Position numbers and translations under genes: made by a program. This document shows, one piece after another, positions 51,468-59,995 of a DNA stretch of 64,000 bases. The stretch is from Shouchella sp047238345 (GTDB taxonomy: Bacteria > Bacillota > Bacilli > Bacillales > Bacillaceae_D). Positions within the stretch are counted from its first letter, which is position 1, and each line of letters opens with the position of its first letter. The notes below the pieces were generated by a model. That model saw nothing but the letters and a program-made list of their open reading frames with translations. It was not told the DNA's origin and made no database searches. Location of the stretch: positions 3,162,001 to 3,226,000 of the forward strand of contig NZ_JBDFMQ010000001.1 of NCBI RefSeq assembly GCF_047238345.1. Direction: 5' to 3'.

Positions 51468-52437
51468 GATGCATCCGCCCCCTCACAAGTAAAAAGATTA
51501 GAAATGGTCCGCCGATAATGGCAATCAAAATGGATGCAGGGATTTCATTTGGTGCTAGCACAAGACGTCCTAACGTATCAGCAAGCAACAAAATGGAAGC
51601 TCCTGCTAACGCACAAAATGGGATGAGTACACGATAATCGGACCCAACACATTGTCGACCGATATGCGGAATGAGCAATCCTAAAAAGGCAATGACGCCT
51701 GCTACAGCCGTTGCAATTGAGGCTAAGACAACCGCTACAACGGATACAAGAATTCGTGTTGTCGTTACTTTCATTCCAATACTTAACGCGGTTTTATCGC
51801 TTAATAGCAGACGGTTGCATGCACCATATAGAAACATCGATACTAGGATTGCTACACCACCGTAGAACATCATGATGGTTGCATCTGTCCATGTTTTCAT
51901 TGAAAGTGTGGACGTTGTTGCGGCAGAAATGCTCGTAACCGAGTAACTACCACGGTAGTTGAACACTTCAGACAAACCTGTAAACGTGGCGTGTACCGCA
52001 ATCCCGATCAAGATGAGTTTTAAAGGATTCAAGCCCCCTCTGTATGCAAGACTATAAACAAGCATAAATGCAAAAAGCCCACCCATAAAAGCAAATAACG
52101 GCATAAAGAAATACAGCTGTGGATAGATCGTCACAAATAGCAATGCTGTAAAACTAGCTCCTGACGAGATGCCGATAATACTCGGATCAGCAATTGGATT
52201 TCTCATGACCGCTTGCATAAGTGCGCCTGAAATCGCGAGTGCTGCGCCTGCAAAACTTGCAATAATAATACGAGGGAACCGCAAATCATAAATAACGTTC
52301 ACTTCTTCATCTGTTTTTGTCCACACACCTTCAATTAGTTGCGGAAGAGGGACACGGATACTCCCGCTCATAACTGACACATACAAAAGAAGAAGAAAGG
52401 TACTGACTAAAATCGTGAAGATGATTGTCTTCTTCAC
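51454..52437 (-). CDS. FecCD-family haem permease (second permease)
   Basis: 327 aa, about nine to ten membrane helices, with the FecCD signatures GAALAISGALMQAVMRNPIADPSIIGISSGA and a C-terminal GLLIPHIGRQ. The GTG start overlaps the stop of the IsdE-like gene (GTGA), so the two are coupled. It forms the membrane channel of the haem importer with the following ATPase. Confidence 0.94.
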   Translation of the reverse strand: MKKTIIFTILVSTFLLLLYVSVMSGSIRVPLPQLIEGVWTKTDEEVNVIYDLRFPRIIIASFAGAALAISGALMQAVMRNPIADPSIIGISSGASFTALLFVTIYPQLYFFMPLFAFMGGLFAFMLVYSLAYRGGLNPLKLILIGIAVHATFTGLSEVFNYRGSYSVTSISAATTSTLSMKTWTDATIMMFYGGVAILVSMFLYGACNRLLLSDKTALSIGMKVTTTRILVSVVAVVLASIATAVAGVIAFLGLLIPHIGRQCVGSDYRVLIPFCALAGASILLLADTLGRLVLAPNEIPASILIAIIGGPFLIFLLVRGRMHHEHT

Positions 52438-53336
52438 CCTTCTCCTTCCTCCGGATAGAGCATTTCCTCAAGCGCATCCAGTGCTTCGAGCACCGCGATG
52501 TTTCCCGTTGTTCCAAATAATGATTCCTCTAAATCATAGACGCGCCCTTTTTCCACTGCACGGAAATGCTTCCATACATCATTACTCTTAAACTCTTCAT
52601 CAAACATTTCAATCACCTCTTCTGGCATCCCATGAGCCGCACGTAAAATGATATCTGGGTTCGCTTGCTGTAAATATTCCGTATTTGATGCCAAGTACTC
52701 GACATTCTCATCTGCTTCAACAGCTAACGTTCCACCTGCTAATTCTACTAAATCACCAATGTATGAGTGCTCTGTTGCCACTAAATAGCTCCCAGGTACA
52801 CCCATCAAAATGAGAACAGAAGGTTCATCACGATCCGCTCTCTTGTTCTCCAGCTCAGCCAATCGCTCATCAAAACGTTCTACTAATGCCGAAGCCTCAT
52901 TTTCCCGGTCATAGCGTTCTCCAATTCGCTCAATCTCACGACTCATCTCTTCCACACTTTGAAAATTTAAAAACTCTGCTTCAATCCCTGCTGTTCTAAA
53001 CGATTCTTCTAAATCAACTTCTAAGGTTGTCACACTCCAAACAACATCTGCTTGAAGTTGACGAATTTGTTCAACATCAGGACTCATGGGATTTCCTAAT
53101 TCCGTGACATGATCATAGCGTTCTGGTAAAGCCTTATAACTACTAGGGACTCCAACAAGTTCTAAATCTAACGCATCTGCTAACTCCGTGGCGGAGACGG
53201 TTGTTGCTACAATCCGATCTTCTTGAACGGCAGCAGATGAAGGGGGGACTCCCCCTTCAATTGGATCACTTGCTGGTTGACATGCTCCTATCATAAAAAC
53301 GCTAGTAAGCCCGACGCCCAAAAGTGCTTTCTGCAT
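52434..53336 (-). CDS. isdE: Haem-binding lipoprotein, IsdE-like
   Basis: 300 aa. Lipobox IGAC (Cys19), then a type III solute-binding fold. IsdE features: GNPMSPD (candidate axial Met) and ILRAAHGMPEEV (candidate axial His), close to what I remember of staphylococcal IsdE. It takes haem from IsdC-like proteins and delivers it to the permease. Located between the four-NEAT wall protein and permease 2, in one operon. Confidence 0.88.
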   Translation of the reverse strand: MQKALLGVGLTSVFMIGACQPASDPIEGGVPPSSAAVQEDRIVATTVSATELADALDLELVGVPSSYKALPERYDHVTELGNPMSPDVEQIRQLQADVVWSVTTLEVDLEESFRTAGIEAEFLNFQSVEEMSREIERIGERYDRENEASALVERFDERLAELENKRADRDEPSVLILMGVPGSYLVATEHSYIGDLVELAGGTLAVEADENVEYLASNTEYLQQANPDIILRAAHGMPEEVIEMFDEEFKSNDVWKHFRAVEKGRVYDLEESLFGTTGNIAVLEALDALEEMLYPEEGEG

Positions 53337-53350
53337 GCAAATCCCTCTTT

Positions 53351-55735
53351 CTATTCCTGTTTAAGCGTCAATTGTTTTGACCGCTGCCATTTCCATACAA
53401 AGAACGATAATGAAAGGAGAAGCATAGCCACATACATACTCACTAGTGAATGATCCGATGTTTGTGGATTTTGCTGTTGGATGTCTGTGGAGTTCCCATT
53501 ATGATCAACATGTTGAAGGCGATCATAGGCTAGATCTTGATCGTCCGTCTTATTATGATCCCGATTGTTACCCGCACCGTCTCCTGTTTGGTTATCATCG
53601 TTACTCCCATCACCTGTAATCGGCGAAGGCCCTTCCTCTGCTTTAACTAATGTTAGACTCTCTGGAGAAAACTGAATATCAACATCGTATTGATTGTTAT
53701 AGTCAAAACCTGGAATACCCGTCACGATAATATGAACCCATGCATCTACTGCTTCTGACAGTTGATCGGTTTCAAAGCGAACCGTTTTTTCTTGTTTTGC
53801 ACGATCCTCATGAACGATTTGCGGACGAGCTCCATTAATCGTTAGGTCTTCATACCAATCACTATTGGTTAATGTAAGATCAATTGTATACAAGCCATCT
53901 TCAACAAAAACAGATGCCGGTTTTTTGGTATAGTCATTCATCACAGAATGCTCCGTCGTCCCTTTTTTATAGACTGAAAAATCAATTGTATATTCACCAT
54001 TTACAAGCTCATCTTCATCAATTGGCTTGGGATCGTTTGGTTTATTTCCATTGTCATCATCTTTTGGTTTTTCTTCTTCCTTGGGCAGTTCTCCACCATC
54101 ACCACCAGGATTTCCTTTTCCATCCTCATCAATTGGACCCGGAAGATGATCTTCTTCAATGAGTGTAAGAGATTCATAGTCAAATACAAGATCTGCATCA
54201 TACTGATTGTCATAATTAAAACCAGGAATACTATCTACACGAATATGAACCCATACATCAGCGATATCTTCTAAACTTGAGACATGAAAACGCACAACGC
54301 GCTTGTCTTCCTCTTCATTTATACGAACAACCTCTGGTTGATCACCATTAATTGTTACATCACGATACCAACTCTCATTAAGTAACGTTAAATCAACTGT
54401 ATACGTACCATCCTTCACATAAACGGTTGCTGGTTTTTCTGTATAGCTATCCATAACAGAAACATCAGTAGACCCAGCTTTTAACATGCTGAAATCAATT
54501 GTATATTGACCATTTACAAGTTCATCTCCAGCTGGATCCTCAGGTTGTTGAGGCTCTTCTGGTGTTGGTACTTCTGGTTCTTCAGGTAATTCTGGTTCTT
54601 CAGGTACTTCTGGTTCTTCAGGTACTTCTGGTTCTTCAGGATCTGGTGTCCCAGGTACTTCCGCTACTTTTTCTGCATTATTTAAATCAAACACCAATCG
54701 AAAATCTTGTGTGTTTTCATATACCATTCCATTTGACATTTCAACACGCATGGAAACTTTTGCCGCAGTCGGATTGTGCAATTCTTTTTGGGTAAATGTA
54801 TAGGTTCTCGTATTTTCTTCATTATTGTCTACAACTGAAGAAGCTTCTACGACTTCACCACTTGACAACACAAGATCCGTAATCTGATGGCCTTCTTTTA
54901 CGGTTAACGCTAACGTGCTTTCCAATTCATCAATGACAACGTGTGCTGGATTAACAAGGTAACGGCTCATTGCAGAATCGCGGTCCTCCGTTGCATGTTT
55001 CGCTGCAAACGGGACATTGTACGTTCCAGTTTCCAGTGAACTCCACTCTGGTGTTGACGGTTGTTCTTCTTCTGGCTGTTCCGTTTCTGGTTGTTCAGGT
55101 TGTTCTTCCTCTGGCTGTTCCGGTTGCTCTTCTTCTGGTTGCTCCGTTTCTGGCTGTTCCGGCTGCTCTTCTTCTGGTTGCTCCGTTTCTGGCTGTTCCG
55201 GCTGCTCTTCCTCTGGTTGCTCCGTTTCTGGTTGTTCAGGTTCTTCTTCCTCTGGCTGTTCCGTTTCATCGAGTTCAATGAGTGTTGCATCCTCATAGTC
55301 AAACGCTATGTCTACGTTATAACTGTTATCGTAATTAAACCCAGGGATACCTGTAACAACAATATGAACCCAAGCCTTTACGGTTTCTTCGTTTGTTGTA
55401 AAACGTACCGTCCGCTCTCCAGCTTCAGGATTATCTGAGATGACTTCCGGTTTCTCTCCTTCAACGGTAAAGTCTTTATACCAGCTGCTATTGGTCATTG
55501 TGAAATCGATTTGGTAGCTTCCATCTTTTATAGTGACCCTAGCTGGTTTTTTCGTATAACCATCCATAACAGATGCTTCAGAAGATCCCTCTTTTAACAC
55601 TGTGAACGGGACATCGTACACACCATTCGCTAATGCACTTCCTGCCGTAGCTGCATAGCTAACTGATGGGGATACAAGGCTAAAAATTAACAAAAATGCT
55701 AACACACTATTCACAATACGGTTATGAATTTTCAC
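53351..55735 (-). CDS. Cell-wall protein with four NEAT haem-binding domains
   Basis: 794 aa. Signal peptide (to about 29). NEAT1 36-156, NEAT2 234-352, NEAT3 406-528, NEAT4 577-700, then a polar spacer, NPQTS (756-760), a membrane helix and a Lys-rich tail: a sortase B substrate. NEAT1, 3 and 4 have the haem-ligating Y-x3-Y (Tyr135/139, 508/512, 679/683); NEAT2 has Tyr339 but Gln343, so it probably binds something else, such as haemoprotein. Glu/Pro-rich linkers separate domains 1-2 and 2-3. GTG start after GGAGG. Confidence 0.93.
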   Translation of the reverse strand: MKIHNRIVNSVLAFLLIFSLVSPSVSYAATAGSALANGVYDVPFTVLKEGSSEASVMDGYTKKPARVTIKDGSYQIDFTMTNSSWYKDFTVEGEKPEVISDNPEAGERTVRFTTNEETVKAWVHIVVTGIPGFNYDNSYNVDIAFDYEDATLIELDETEQPEEEEPEQPETEQPEEEQPEQPETEQPEEEQPEQPETEQPEEEQPEQPEEEQPEQPETEQPEEEQPSTPEWSSLETGTYNVPFAAKHATEDRDSAMSRYLVNPAHVVIDELESTLALTVKEGHQITDLVLSSGEVVEASSVVDNNEENTRTYTFTQKELHNPTAAKVSMRVEMSNGMVYENTQDFRLVFDLNNAEKVAEVPGTPDPEEPEVPEEPEVPEEPELPEEPEVPTPEEPQQPEDPAGDELVNGQYTIDFSMLKAGSTDVSVMDSYTEKPATVYVKDGTYTVDLTLLNESWYRDVTINGDQPEVVRINEEEDKRVVRFHVSSLEDIADVWVHIRVDSIPGFNYDNQYDADLVFDYESLTLIEEDHLPGPIDEDGKGNPGGDGGELPKEEEKPKDDDNGNKPNDPKPIDEDELVNGEYTIDFSVYKKGTTEHSVMNDYTKKPASVFVEDGLYTIDLTLTNSDWYEDLTINGARPQIVHEDRAKQEKTVRFETDQLSEAVDAWVHIIVTGIPGFDYNNQYDVDIQFSPESLTLVKAEEGPSPITGDGSNDDNQTGDGAGNNRDHNKTDDQDLAYDRLQHVDHNGNSTDIQQQNPQTSDHSLVSMYVAMLLLSLSFFVWKWQRSKQLTLKQE
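55058..55264 (-). repeat. Glu/Pro linker repeat in the NEAT protein
   Basis: In-frame repeats encoding variants of EQPEEEQPEQPET (residues 158-226). Near-identical 39-base units; likely to vary in copy number between strains and to break up in short-read assemblies. Confidence 0.85.
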
Positions 55736-55754
55736 TTTGTTACTCCTCCTAAAT

Positions 55755-56441
55755 TCACGCTTGTTTTACTCGTCTGCGAAGGAGTACAATAGCACTGACA
55801 ATGACTAAACTGAGAAGTAAAGCAATGGGTGCACCATCATTTGTTTGTGGATTGTCCTCCCTCTCTGTTTTCATTTCCTGTTCGTTTTTGGTGTCGTTGT
55901 CACTAGACGATTGAGCTGCCTCCAGCGGCTCTTCGTCTTCTTTTATTTCATCAACATGTTCAGTTTCTTCAGCCGTAGCAGTCTCTAGAGCTGTTAATGT
56001 GTTCTCATGAAAATCAAGGCGAACTTTGTAATCATGGTCATAGTTAATGTCAGGTACAATGACATGAATATTCGCCACAGTCATCTCGTTAATTCCATCG
56101 ATTGGAAATTTAACAATGCGTGTATCTGCCGCTGTATCTTCAGAAACGACAGCTACATTTGAAAGACGTCCATTTGCTTGCGATTGATACTCCACAATCC
56201 ACGAGCTGTTGTTTAAGGTAAGCTGTGTCGTCATCTCACCATTCTCAACTGTTAACGTTGCAGGCTTTTCCCAGTAGTCATTCGCGATAGACGCCGATGG
56301 GTCACTACCGTGCATGACGGTATAATCAATTGTGTACGTACCGTCTGCTAACTCTGCTTTACTTACTGATGGAAAGACTATATACAGAAATAAAAAGGTA
56401 GCTCCTAAAAGAAGACATACCTTTTTCCATTGACCTCTCAT
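55755..56441 (-). CDS. isdC: Single-NEAT wall protein, IsdC-like
   Basis: 228 aa. Signal peptide (to about 29), one NEAT domain (31-150) with S-x-x-x-DY and the haem motif YDHDY (Tyr134/Tyr138), an acidic spacer, NPQTN (197-201), membrane helix and RRRVK tail. This is the canonical sortase B sorting signal. IsdC proteins pass haem from outer NEAT proteins to the IsdE lipoprotein. Confidence 0.93.
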   Translation of the reverse strand: MRGQWKKVCLLLGATFLFLYIVFPSVSKAELADGTYTIDYTVMHGSDPSASIANDYWEKPATLTVENGEMTTQLTLNNSSWIVEYQSQANGRLSNVAVVSEDTAADTRIVKFPIDGINEMTVANIHVIVPDINYDHDYKVRLDFHENTLTALETATAEETEHVDEIKEDEEPLEAAQSSSDNDTKNEQEMKTEREDNPQTNDGAPIALLLSLVIVSAIVLLRRRVKQA

Positions 56442-56477
56442 TGCATCTCTTCCTTCTCTCTTTATATCGTTTTTCTT

Positions 56478-56807
56478 TTATGCTTCTTGACTTCTTGGCA
56501 TTGGCATACGGACAATCTCGACCTGGTAAAATTCAATCTCATTTCCAACAATATAGTCTGGACGAGCATTTTTTCCTGAATGGGCCTCACGAAATGCTTC
56601 ACTTTTGGTCCATGCGTGAAAATCTGCTTTTTCTTCCCAACGCGTGCTAATCGTAACTTCGTCATGTTCTTTTTCTTTTGAGTTCACTAACACCTCTAAG
56701 CCTAAAAACCCTTTTGCATACTCAATCTTGCCAATCTTGTCAAAACGTTCAACAAGCTTATGACCTTCTCCCTTACGAATGAATGTCTTATTTGCAACAA
56801 TAATCAT
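56478..56807 (-). CDS. isdG: Haem-degrading monooxygenase, IsdG/HmoB family
   Basis: 109-aa cytoplasmic enzyme of the ABM fold. Catalytic residues at the family positions: Asn6, Trp66 and His76 (axial haem ligand). It opens haem to release iron. GGAGGAA precedes the ATG. It sits between the first permease and the IsdC-like gene in the same direction, completing the uptake pathway. Confidence 0.93.
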   Translation of the reverse strand: MIIVANKTFIRKGEGHKLVERFDKIGKIEYAKGFLGLEVLVNSKEKEHDEVTISTRWEEKADFHAWTKSEAFREAHSGKNARPDYIVGNEIEFYQVEIVRMPMPRSQEA

Positions 56808-56873
56808 TAATATTCCTCCTCAAAATGTTTTGGACCGTGCGCTTTACAATGTCACCTCCTTTAATTGCTACAC

Positions 56874-57878
56874 TTACAATCGAATGTTATTTTTCTTTAA
56901 AAGATAGAGAAAAAATGGTGCGCCTAGACAAGCGAGCAAAATCCCTACTGGCAGTTCAATCGGATCAAAGACAGTTCTTGCTAATGAGTCTGTGAACACA
57001 ACCAGCGCTGCTCCACCGACAATCGAAAATGGAACGAGATACCGAGAATCACTGCCAATAAGTAAACGAATCATATGAGGTACAACAAGACCTACAAATC
57101 CAAGAAGTCCCGCAACACTTACTGCCGCTCCAGCTAATAGCGCTGCAAGCAAAATGAGTGAAAAACGAATACGTTCAACAGGTGCACCGAGAAGTTTTGC
57201 TGTATTGTCGCCTAATAACAAGAGATTAAGAGGACGAATGGCAAACAACGTTAGAAAAAGGCCGCCCACGACATAGGGCCAAACAAATTCAACATGATAC
57301 CATCCTCTCCCTTGAAACCCTCCTGCTAGCCACGGCAAAATCGCTTGAACGCGATCACTGTAAAGAATCATAATTCCGCTTTGCAGTGCGCCACACAGCG
57401 CATTAATTGCAACTCCAGCAAGAATAATTTTTAACGGTGAAGCCCCCCTCTCCCACGAAAGCCCATAAATACAGAGCACCGCAAGAAAGGCTCCAATGAA
57501 AGCAAAAGCTGGTGTTAAAAAACCAAATTGCGGTAATGCAACCATCGCCACACTGGCAGCTAATCCCGCCCCTGCCGTCACGCCAATAATACTTGGATCA
57601 GCGAGTGGGTTTTTCATTACACCTTGCAAAATCGCTCCTGCCGCAGCTAAGCATGCACCAGCCATAGCTGCAACGAGAAGTCTTGGTAGCCGAACGTTAA
57701 ACAAAATCAGCGCATTTGCCTCACCTTGTTGTTGAAACGCACCAACTAAGTCAGAAAACGTAAACGGTATTGCGCCAAAAAAGATGCCTGCAATCATTGA
57801 AGTGGCTAAAAAAATCGGTAGGATGATTGCTAATAGCTTTCTCCTTCGATTTCTTACAAGAATCGTTAATTCACTCAC
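56874..57878 (-). CDS. FecCD-family permease (first permease)
   Basis: 334 aa, FecCD type with GACLAAAGAILQGVMKNPLADPSIIGVTAGAG and GLVVPHMIRLLIGSD. The GTG start overlaps the preceding binding-protein gene by eight bases, so this pair is coupled. There is no ATPase next to it; it likely uses the ATPase at 50691-51467. Confidence 0.93.
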   Translation of the reverse strand: MSELTILVRNRRRKLLAIILPIFLATSMIAGIFFGAIPFTFSDLVGAFQQQGEANALILFNVRLPRLLVAAMAGACLAAAGAILQGVMKNPLADPSIIGVTAGAGLAASVAMVALPQFGFLTPAFAFIGAFLAVLCIYGLSWERGASPLKIILAGVAINALCGALQSGIMILYSDRVQAILPWLAGGFQGRGWYHVEFVWPYVVGGLFLTLFAIRPLNLLLLGDNTAKLLGAPVERIRFSLILLAALLAGAAVSVAGLLGFVGLVVPHMIRLLIGSDSRYLVPFSIVGGAALVVFTDSLARTVFDPIELPVGILLACLGAPFFLYLLKKNNIRL

Positions 57879-58803
57879 TATGAACCTCTTCTAAGCGCTC
57901 ACGCATATAGGAGATGGCCTCCGTAATTCGACTCCCTGGATTTGTGCCAAATAGATCAGCTGGTAACACGTCCATGTTCCCTTCTTTTACAGCAGGTAAT
58001 TGCGACCAGCCTGCATGTTGCGCCATCTCTTGTACGAAACTTTCCTCTATAGCTGACGGATCACCGTGTGCCATAAAGAAAACAATGTCTGGATCAGCCT
58101 GGATGATGCGCTCAGGTGATAACGCCGCATATTGAGGATAATCTTGTAGCTGATCAAAGTCTGCCGCAATATTTAATCCTCCTGCCGCTTCTAAAATATC
58201 ACCCGACAAAGAATTTGGTAGAGCAACTAGATTTGAGCCTGGAGCACCGTATATGAGCAAGGCTTTTGTTTCTTTATGTAAAGGCTCATTTTTCATCTCA
58301 GCTTCAACCAACTCTACTTCATCAATCAAATGATTTGCAGACGCTTCTTCCTGTACAACCTCGCCAATTAGAGAAATCTGGTCTTTAATGTCTTCTATCG
58401 CATTAGCCTTTGTTAAGACAACCTCCGCTCCTGTCCCTTCAATAGCCGAGAGATCTTTTTGATTCATTGGATCATTTGCGAATACCACATCCGGTTGCGC
58501 AAGCGTTAAGCGCTCGGTATCGACTTCATGATAGGAGCCAACTTGTTCGGCTTCTACGGCTTCTTGCACAACGGGAACATCTTGACTGGATGGTCTCCCA
58601 ATTACGTTTTTCCCTAGCGCGTACACAATATCTAACTCTCCATTACCTAATACTGCAATACGCTCAGGTTCATTATTGAAAGAAACCTCTCGCTCTGCAA
58701 AATCAGTTACGACATGGCTTTTCTCCTCAGTATCTGCCCCAGTTGCTTGACAGCCAACCAACATGAGCCCACATAACCCTAATAAGAACGATTGAATTTT
58801 CAC
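57871..58803 (-). CDS. Iron-compound-binding lipoprotein (first binding protein)
   Basis: 310 aa. Lipobox LVGC (Cys18) and type III solute-binding fold; FMAHGDPS resembles the His region of IsdE, but the Met motif (GNPMSPD) seen in the second binding protein is not present, so it may take haem differently or bind a siderophore. GTG start. First gene of the Fur-box-controlled cluster. Confidence 0.88.
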   Translation of the reverse strand: MKIQSFLLGLCGLMLVGCQATGADTEEKSHVVTDFAEREVSFNNEPERIAVLGNGELDIVYALGKNVIGRPSSQDVPVVQEAVEAEQVGSYHEVDTERLTLAQPDVVFANDPMNQKDLSAIEGTGAEVVLTKANAIEDIKDQISLIGEVVQEEASANHLIDEVELVEAEMKNEPLHKETKALLIYGAPGSNLVALPNSLSGDILEAAGGLNIAADFDQLQDYPQYAALSPERIIQADPDIVFFMAHGDPSAIEESFVQEMAQHAGWSQLPAVKEGNMDVLPADLFGTNPGSRITEAISYMRERLEEVHSE

Positions 58804-58819
58804 GCTTAAAACCCCTAAC

Positions 58820-58838
58820 GATAATGAGAATCAATTTC
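58820..58838. promoter_or_regulatory. Fur box 1 (haem cluster)
   Basis: GATAATGAGAATCAATTTC matches the 19-base Fur consensus (GATAATGATAATCATTATC) at 16 positions, 17 bases upstream of the first gene. Confidence 0.8.
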
Positions 58839-58856
58839 ATTTAACTTAATATTATT

Positions 58857-58875
58857 GAGAATGAATCTCATTGTC
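58857..58875. promoter_or_regulatory. Fur box 2 (haem cluster)
   Basis: GAGAATGAATCTCATTGTC matches the consensus at 15 of 19 positions in the reverse orientation and contains the dyad TGAGA..TCTCA. Confidence 0.78.
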
Positions 58876-59085
58876 AATTATTTGTTTGAGATTTTTACAA
58901 CTTTTTTCAATGAAGCTGTTTGTTTCCCAACTTGTTTTGAGTCTTTCCTTTCAATCATTAAGCTCAATAAGCTAGACGGGTCGCCACATTAACCTTCCTC
59001 GAAATAGTGTCAAATTAGCCGAAAAAATAAATGTACATGTTACGCCTTTCAATTCAAGAAATGAGATTTTTTAAAAAAAGTAATT

Positions 59086-59104
59086 GAAAATGATTCTCAA
59101 TATC
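59086..59104. promoter_or_regulatory. Fur box 3 (flavodoxin)
   Basis: GAAAATGATTCTCAATATC matches the Fur consensus at 15 of 19 positions, 39 bases before the flavodoxin start. Confidence 0.78.
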
Positions 59105-59142
59105 ATTTAATATCATACATATCCCTATAAGGAGTGAACTAT

Positions 59143-59595
59143 ATGCGAATTTGTTTAGTCTTTGCTTCCATGTCTGGGAACACGGAAGATATGGCCATTT
59201 TAATAAAACAAGAACTCGAAAAAGAAGGCATTGATGTTGTAATGGAAGAGATGGATGGGTATTCTGTCGACCAATTGATCAACTTTGATGGGGTTATTCT
59301 CGGTAGCTATACATGGGGAGATGGTGATCTACCTTATGAAGCCGAAGAATTTGAAGAAGAACTTGTTACACTCGATTTAACGGCAATGCCTGCAGCCGTT
59401 TTCGGATCAGGAGACCGCATTTATCCTGCCTACTGTGAGGCTGTGAATCTTTTTGAAGTGACCTTACAAAAAGCTGGCGCTACCCTCATTTGCGACAGTT
59501 TAAAAAATGAATTTGAACCTAAAAACGAAGCTGAAGAGGAAGCATGTCGTCGCTTTGCCCAGCAGTTTTCTGCAGCATTAAAACAAAGGGTTTAA
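59143..59595 (+). CDS. Short-chain flavodoxin (YkuN/YkuP-like)
   Basis: 150-aa FMN electron carrier. Phosphate loop SMSGNTED (8-15), the 50s loop GSYTWGDGDLP with the stacking Trp, and the 90s loop FGSGDRIYPAYCEA with Tyr. It replaces ferredoxin when iron is scarce, which fits the Fur box upstream; it might also feed electrons to haem oxygenase (inference). The start at 59143 follows AAGGAG; the GTG at 59134 lies in that site. Confidence 0.95.
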   Translation: MRICLVFASMSGNTEDMAILIKQELEKEGIDVVMEEMDGYSVDQLINFDGVILGSYTWGDGDLPYEAEEFEEELVTLDLTAMPAAVFGSGDRIYPAYCEAVNLFEVTLQKAGATLICDSLKNEFEPKNEAEEEACRRFAQQFSAALKQRV

Positions 59596-59602
59596 TGAAA
59601 AA

Positions 59603-59636
59603 ACAGTCTTCTCTAAGAAGACTGCCTGCTTTTTGT
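59603..59636 (+). terminator. Terminator of the flavodoxin gene
   Basis: CAGTCTTCT-CTA-AGAAGACTG hairpin, then CCTGC and five T. Confidence 0.75.
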
Positions 59637-59637
59637 T

Positions 59638-59976
59638 TCATCCTTCCACTCGATCGTCTCTTGTTGATGGCTGTGACGTAACGAGAAAATGAGTATTCTC
59701 ATTCGAACGGTTCTGCACTTGATGTGGGATCGTTGGAGCGACTTCATAGCCTTCACCTTCTAAGAGATTCGTGACTTGCCCGTCTATGACAATGGTAAGG
59801 GTGCCTTTTAATACATAGAAGAACTGTCTAGCAAACTGATGATAGTGACGAACTTCTTCTGTTAGAGGCGGCATCTGTTCCGAAATCACACTAAGTTCTG
59901 CCTGATCCACCAGTCGCCACCCATCACAGTCTTCTCCCCATTTGTAGTGCGGGGCTGTCTGATGTGTCTTCTTCAT
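59638..59976 (-). CDS. Cupin-domain protein
   Basis: 112-aa single cupin: motif 1 around HYHQFARQFFYVLKG (metal His, with Gln/Glu) and motif 2 around APTIPHQV (metal His). Possible small-molecule binding or isomerase role; no specific function. I start at the ATG at 59976 with GGAGG at 59987-59991; the longer frame runs into topB. It follows topB by 19 bases on the same strand, so it is probably co-transcribed. Confidence 0.83.
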   Translation of the reverse strand: MKKTHQTAPHYKWGEDCDGWRLVDQAELSVISEQMPPLTEEVRHYHQFARQFFYVLKGTLTIVIDGQVTNLLEGEGYEVAPTIPHQVQNRSNENTHFLVTSQPSTRDDRVEG

Positions 59977-59995
59977 GGCTTTTTGACCTCCGTTT

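Larger units (their letters stand above)
58804..59142. other. Divergent Fur-regulated control region
   Basis: About 340 bases between the haem cluster (-) and flavodoxin (+). It carries three Fur-box-like sequences listed separately; the middle 58880-59080 shows nothing else. Confidence 0.7.

Noticed and set aside
54970..55438. Open frames on the plus strand and in other minus frames rich in Ser/Cys/Gly, Leu/Phe or Asn/Arg
   Set aside because: They arise from the repetitive Glu/Pro codons of the NEAT protein linker and have no start signals.
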